From positions 52,921,177-52,985,176 of the forward strand of contig NC_062214.1 in assembly GCF_902686445.1 (NCBI RefSeq): a stretch of 64,000 nucleotides of DNA. The letters run 5' to 3'. Both the position numbers and the translations under genes were made by a program. Under the pieces are notes generated by a model. That model made no database searches. It had not been told where the DNA came from and worked only from the letters and a program-made list of their open reading frames with translations. Shown here in pieces: positions 35,750 through 64,000 of the stretch. The first letter of the stretch is position 1; every line of letters begins with the position of its first letter. The DNA comes from Sciurus carolinensis. Its lineage: Eukaryota; Chordata; Mammalia; Rodentia; Sciuridae.

Positions 35750-36840
35750 CTACCGTAATGAATGCTGCATATTAAGAGAAACCACAAGAAGGTTAAATGT
35801 TTGGTTGTCTAATATTCTTGGATTTGATATGAACCAACACATAGTCCTTGTCATTGACAGACCCCAGTTTGTATGTACATTATTCACATTCCTCTCTGTT
35901 TTGTTGGGAAAAGAGACATTTTAACCTTTTTTAAAGGTTATTGATTTAATTTCATGTATTTGGTTGCATGAAGTGCCCTTAACCACTAAGAATTATCAAG
36001 ATTTTTGCACAGACTTATACATGTCGAGGATCCTTTTACCAAGGCAGTTATGTTCATCATTTTCCTGCCTTTACCCCACTACCACCAAACACTTGGTTAC
36101 ATATTAATTAGCATTATTTAGATAACCACTCCATAATGCTTAAGGATAGGATTTCCTCTTTTTGACAGAAACCCAGGAAGTAATTCCTAGATACATAATG
36201 TTGGTATATCAAAGATGAAATTAAATTGTCCTTCTGTTCTGAGGCCCTGTGTAAAGTTTTAACCATATTGTATAATATCTATTCTGTATTAGAAATAGCT
36301 AATTGACAGCTTATACTTTCAAAACTCATGTTGTTATGTACACAGATTGAGTTTCTATATGTGAAGTTAGTGAGTCCTTTTGTGTTACTCCAAAATAAAG
36401 GCAATGATTTATTTTTTCCCATGCCAGTACAATTTGAAGCTAATCACTCAAGGTGGAATACTTTACATTTAAGGCTGGAATCACCAGCAGCCCTGTGGGA
36501 AACCAGACAAAGCATTGACTTTTAAATAGCGATTTTAAAATGAACTGTTTTCTTTTGGAACTAGAATTAGAATAGTGAATATTCACCCATAAACCATTAT
36601 TATGTGTACATTATTGTTGCTATTGTGATAATAGAGAATTTTATTTATTTTATGCCAGCTTATATTGTGAAAACACATTTAGTCAATTTGAGTTTTATCA
36701 ATTCTGTTATGCTTGTCCTTGGAACATCTTTTGCGTATTCGAGGTTTGTAGTTGAAAAGTTTACTGTAAAAAAAAAAAAATCAAAAACAAAAAATGTATT
36801 GTTTTTTACAGAATAAATTTATTGGAATGTGTACTGGGAG
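35744..36840 (+). CDS. HDGFL3: HDGFL3 exon 6: last codon, stop and start of 3' UTR
   Basis: The acceptor is a pyrimidine run ending TTTTTACAG at 35743. The exon opens with ACC TAA (35744-35749), the last Thr codon and stop expected after GAAGGG of exon 5. The rest is AT-rich 3' UTR. The end at about 36840 is my choice, from the AATAAA at 36812-36817 followed by a TG-rich stretch. Members of this family have long 3' UTRs, so a later end, even one overlapping TM6SF1, is possible. Confidence 0.72.
36812..36817 (+). terminator. Candidate HDGFL3 poly(A) signal AATAAA
   Basis: Canonical AATAAA about 1.06 kb after the stop, with a GT-rich stretch 10-25 bases on. A second AATAAA is at 36394-36399, and others occur near 38764 and 38953, past the TM6SF1 stop. 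The sequence alone cannot say which is used. Confidence 0.4.
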
Positions 36841-38081
36841 TAAGCTTTGAGGTTGTAAACAACTAAGGTAGTGTAATTTGGCTTCATATAATGTAATGTG
36901 AGGTAGTAATGTAATTCATATATTAAAGCAAAAAATGTTATAGCAGGTTAACAGTAGAATCAAGAGTACAGGCAAGGATTTTCCTTTTTCTTTTTTTTTA
37001 ATACTCTGTGTTTTAGGTTATTTGAAAACACTGGGGGGCAAGAGGAGTGACCAACATGAATTGTACACCTAAGAAAATATTTATCAGCTCAGTGGACCCT
37101 AATTCACACGCTTGACATTATCCATGCATTGATTTTTATCCTATTTGCTTTTGGTTTCTAACTTTGATGAAGAGCTAATGAACATGAAGAGAAAAGAAGG
37201 TATAAGGAAACCTAAAAGCCCAGGGCCATTAATGATGATAGTGGTCATGAGGTAGCTGAGGCCATGAAAGCACCAATCCACTTTGCACCCCAGGCCCACT
37301 GAGGAGGCAGCTATGTTTTGGGTTTTTCTATCATTTAGCATATATTGATTGTCTCTATTGTACTCACAATTCCAAATATGCAAAGTTCATAAAAAAGAAG
37401 TAGGGATGTCAATCCAGTACTTTTTCCTTAAAATGTTCTTTTTTAATTTTGAATATTTTATTTTAAAATTAATGAAACTTAATTAGTTCATTAAAAGACC
37501 TCTTCAATGCTTGCACTAAAACATAGATGACGTTTTCAATTAGAACATACAACTGATATTCTAAAAAAAGCCAAAACTTATCATGAAAATACATATGAAT
37601 ATATATAAAATGGTTCAAATTTAACAAGATTTGTCTTCATAAAACACCAAAAATAATGTCATTAAAAATACACACAGAAATGCAATAGAAATATTTCCAG
37701 CCACCAATAAAACAAGTGTTCATTAAGGGTAAAGATAAATCAATCTCACTTTAGCTATTCAGATTCACACAAAAAAAATTAGTAAAAGCAGTTTTTAAAA
37801 CAGCAGTAATATACTTTTCTTGAAAACATTTTTCAAACAACATTTAAAAATATTCTGATAATCTGCATTTTATATTGAGGTTGATAATGAAGCATATGCA
37901 TTCTATATGCAGAAGTTATTTCTCCAACCTGTAATTGCTGTTTTGGATTTTTTATATGGGTAGACCATACTCATCTCTGAATAGTTACATTTTTATGCTC
38001 ACTGTTGTAGGCACTGAATTGTAATTTTTCACACTTAGAATTATTTAGTATGTGCAAACAGTGTTGAGCTATATGGTCAGG

Positions 38082-38087
38082 TTTATT
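38082..38087 (-). terminator. Candidate TM6SF1 poly(A) signal
   Basis: TTTATT on the + strand, which is AATAAA on the minus strand, about 280 bases after the TM6SF1 stop. Another lies at 37457-37462. Either could end the transcript; without transcripts this is a guess. Confidence 0.35.
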
Positions 38088-38175
38088 CACAGATAATTTT
38101 GATATGTTTGTTTAAACAAGCTGTATCTCAACAACTTCAGTTTTCCTTCAAAAAAAGAAAATTTACTACTTACAA

Positions 38176-38270
38176 TACCATATAATTGTAGTTCATACAT
38201 ACAATACAGAGCAAGAATTTGTGATGAGTACCATATTATAGCTCACATGTATAGTACAGAGCAAGAATTG
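38176..38270. repeat. Imperfect tandem duplication near the TM6SF1 3' end
   Basis: Two copies about 53 bases apart, each starting TACCATAT and ending TACAGAGCAAGAATT. They lie within the likely 3' UTR of TM6SF1. Confidence 0.8.
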
Positions 38271-38365
38271 TTTTCTTACATATTCATGTATGAGAGAGTG
38301 ATGGGACAAAATATCAGTACCAGTCTAACAGTCAATAATCTAGAAAAGAGAAACAAGTGATACTT

Positions 38366-63330
<24,965 letters not shown>

Positions 63331-63494
63331 GGGTGGAGCCTGGCCCCAGGGTGTCAGAGAGGGCAGGGCCCGCGAGAATGTCCACAGGGAAGCCCACAGC
63401 CCAGAGACCGGGAGGTGCAAATACTCCTGGAATCATGGAACTTCTCTGCCCAGCAGCTTTCAGCCAGCAGCAAGTACAGCTCCTGTGCAGAGTA

Positions 63495-63665
63495 GTATCC
63501 CAGCTTTAAACCCTGGCTGCCCACTCATCAGCCGTTGACCTTTATCAAGTTATTTAACCTCTCTGTGTCTTTTTCCTAATCTGTGAAAGGGTGATTACCT
63601 GCTCCATAGTGTGATTTGGGGACGAATGGAGTTAACATGTATAAAGTGCTTACCCTGCACTGCTC
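63495..63665 (+). mobile_element. MIR SINE upstream of TM6SF1
   Basis: CGTTGACCTTTATCAAGTTA, TTTAACCTCTCTGTGTCTTT, AGTTAACATGTATAAAGTGC. The rest of the window to 64000 shows no feature. Confidence 0.7.
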
Positions 63666-64000
63666 AACATGCTCCTGTATACTGCGATCTCCCTGCCACA
63701 TCACCGCCACTCTTTTTCTTTTTGAATTAATAATGTCCCTGTGAGAAATGTCCTGATTTAAGAGACCAGAGCAGCATATATTTCTATTCTAGTCAGTGTT
63801 CCTGGAAGCTAGGTTAGGACCAGCCAGCCTTCACTAGGCCCTACAGGGTACAAAGAGTAGAAGACAAAATCTCTCCTCAGAATATTGTCATATGCTTACT
63901 GATTATGGAGAATAATGAATACTAAGTGTTGTTCTGACTGACTGCTTTCTGCAGGTGGTGATAGTTTAGAAAGCTTCCTGGGACTAACCCTGGATTGGTC

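Larger units (their letters stand above)
36841..38365. other. Space between convergent HDGFL3 and TM6SF1 3' ends
   Basis: AT-rich, likely made of the two 3' UTRs. It contains several A-rich runs and an imperfect tandem duplication at 38176-38270. No independent gene is supported. Confidence 0.55.

Overview
This is nuclear DNA from a rodent, most likely a squirrel (Sciuridae: ground squirrel or marmot type). Two things point there. One is a dense scatter of composite B1-dID SINEs, ID elements and ID-derived SINEs with a T-rich tail, many with clean target-site duplications (TSDs). The other is the gene order: the window holds two protein-coding genes that are neighbours on human chromosome 15q25, HDGFL3 and TM6SF1, facing each other tail to tail.

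Layout. Positions 1-17769 are the end of HDGFL3 intron 1 (exon 1 lies upstream, outside the window). They contain a MaLR LTR inserted inside a SINE, a 5'-truncated L1 with TSDs, Tigger remnants, three further MaLR LTRs and an old L1. HDGFL3 exons 2-5 lie at 17770-26567 on the + strand. Exon 6 begins at 35744 and supplies only the last codon and the stop, followed by the 3' UTR. The stop codons of the two genes are about 2.6 kb apart (35749 and 38366). TM6SF1 fills 38366-62882 on the - strand: ten coding exons, all with GT-AG borders, joining to exactly 370 codons plus a stop. Its first exon lies in a CpG island (about 62500-63330) that should be the promoter. The last 700 bases are upstream DNA with a MIR.

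The most unusual observation concerns HDGFL3. Splice sites and almost every codon agree with the HDGFL3 protein, but exons 3, 4 and 5 together carry nine one-base indels (eight losses, one gain), mostly in short G or A runs. Exon 2 is clean, and the ten TM6SF1 exons have none. Read literally, the frame breaks in exon 3 and stops at 22004-22006. This is either local sequence error or a recent loss of the gene. I saw no CRISPR array, operon, bacterial gene or functional RNA gene. The rest is introns, old repeats (L2, MIR, MER5A, MaLR, L1, Tigger) and young SINEs. Repeat family names are from recognition of consensus-like sequence, not from a search.
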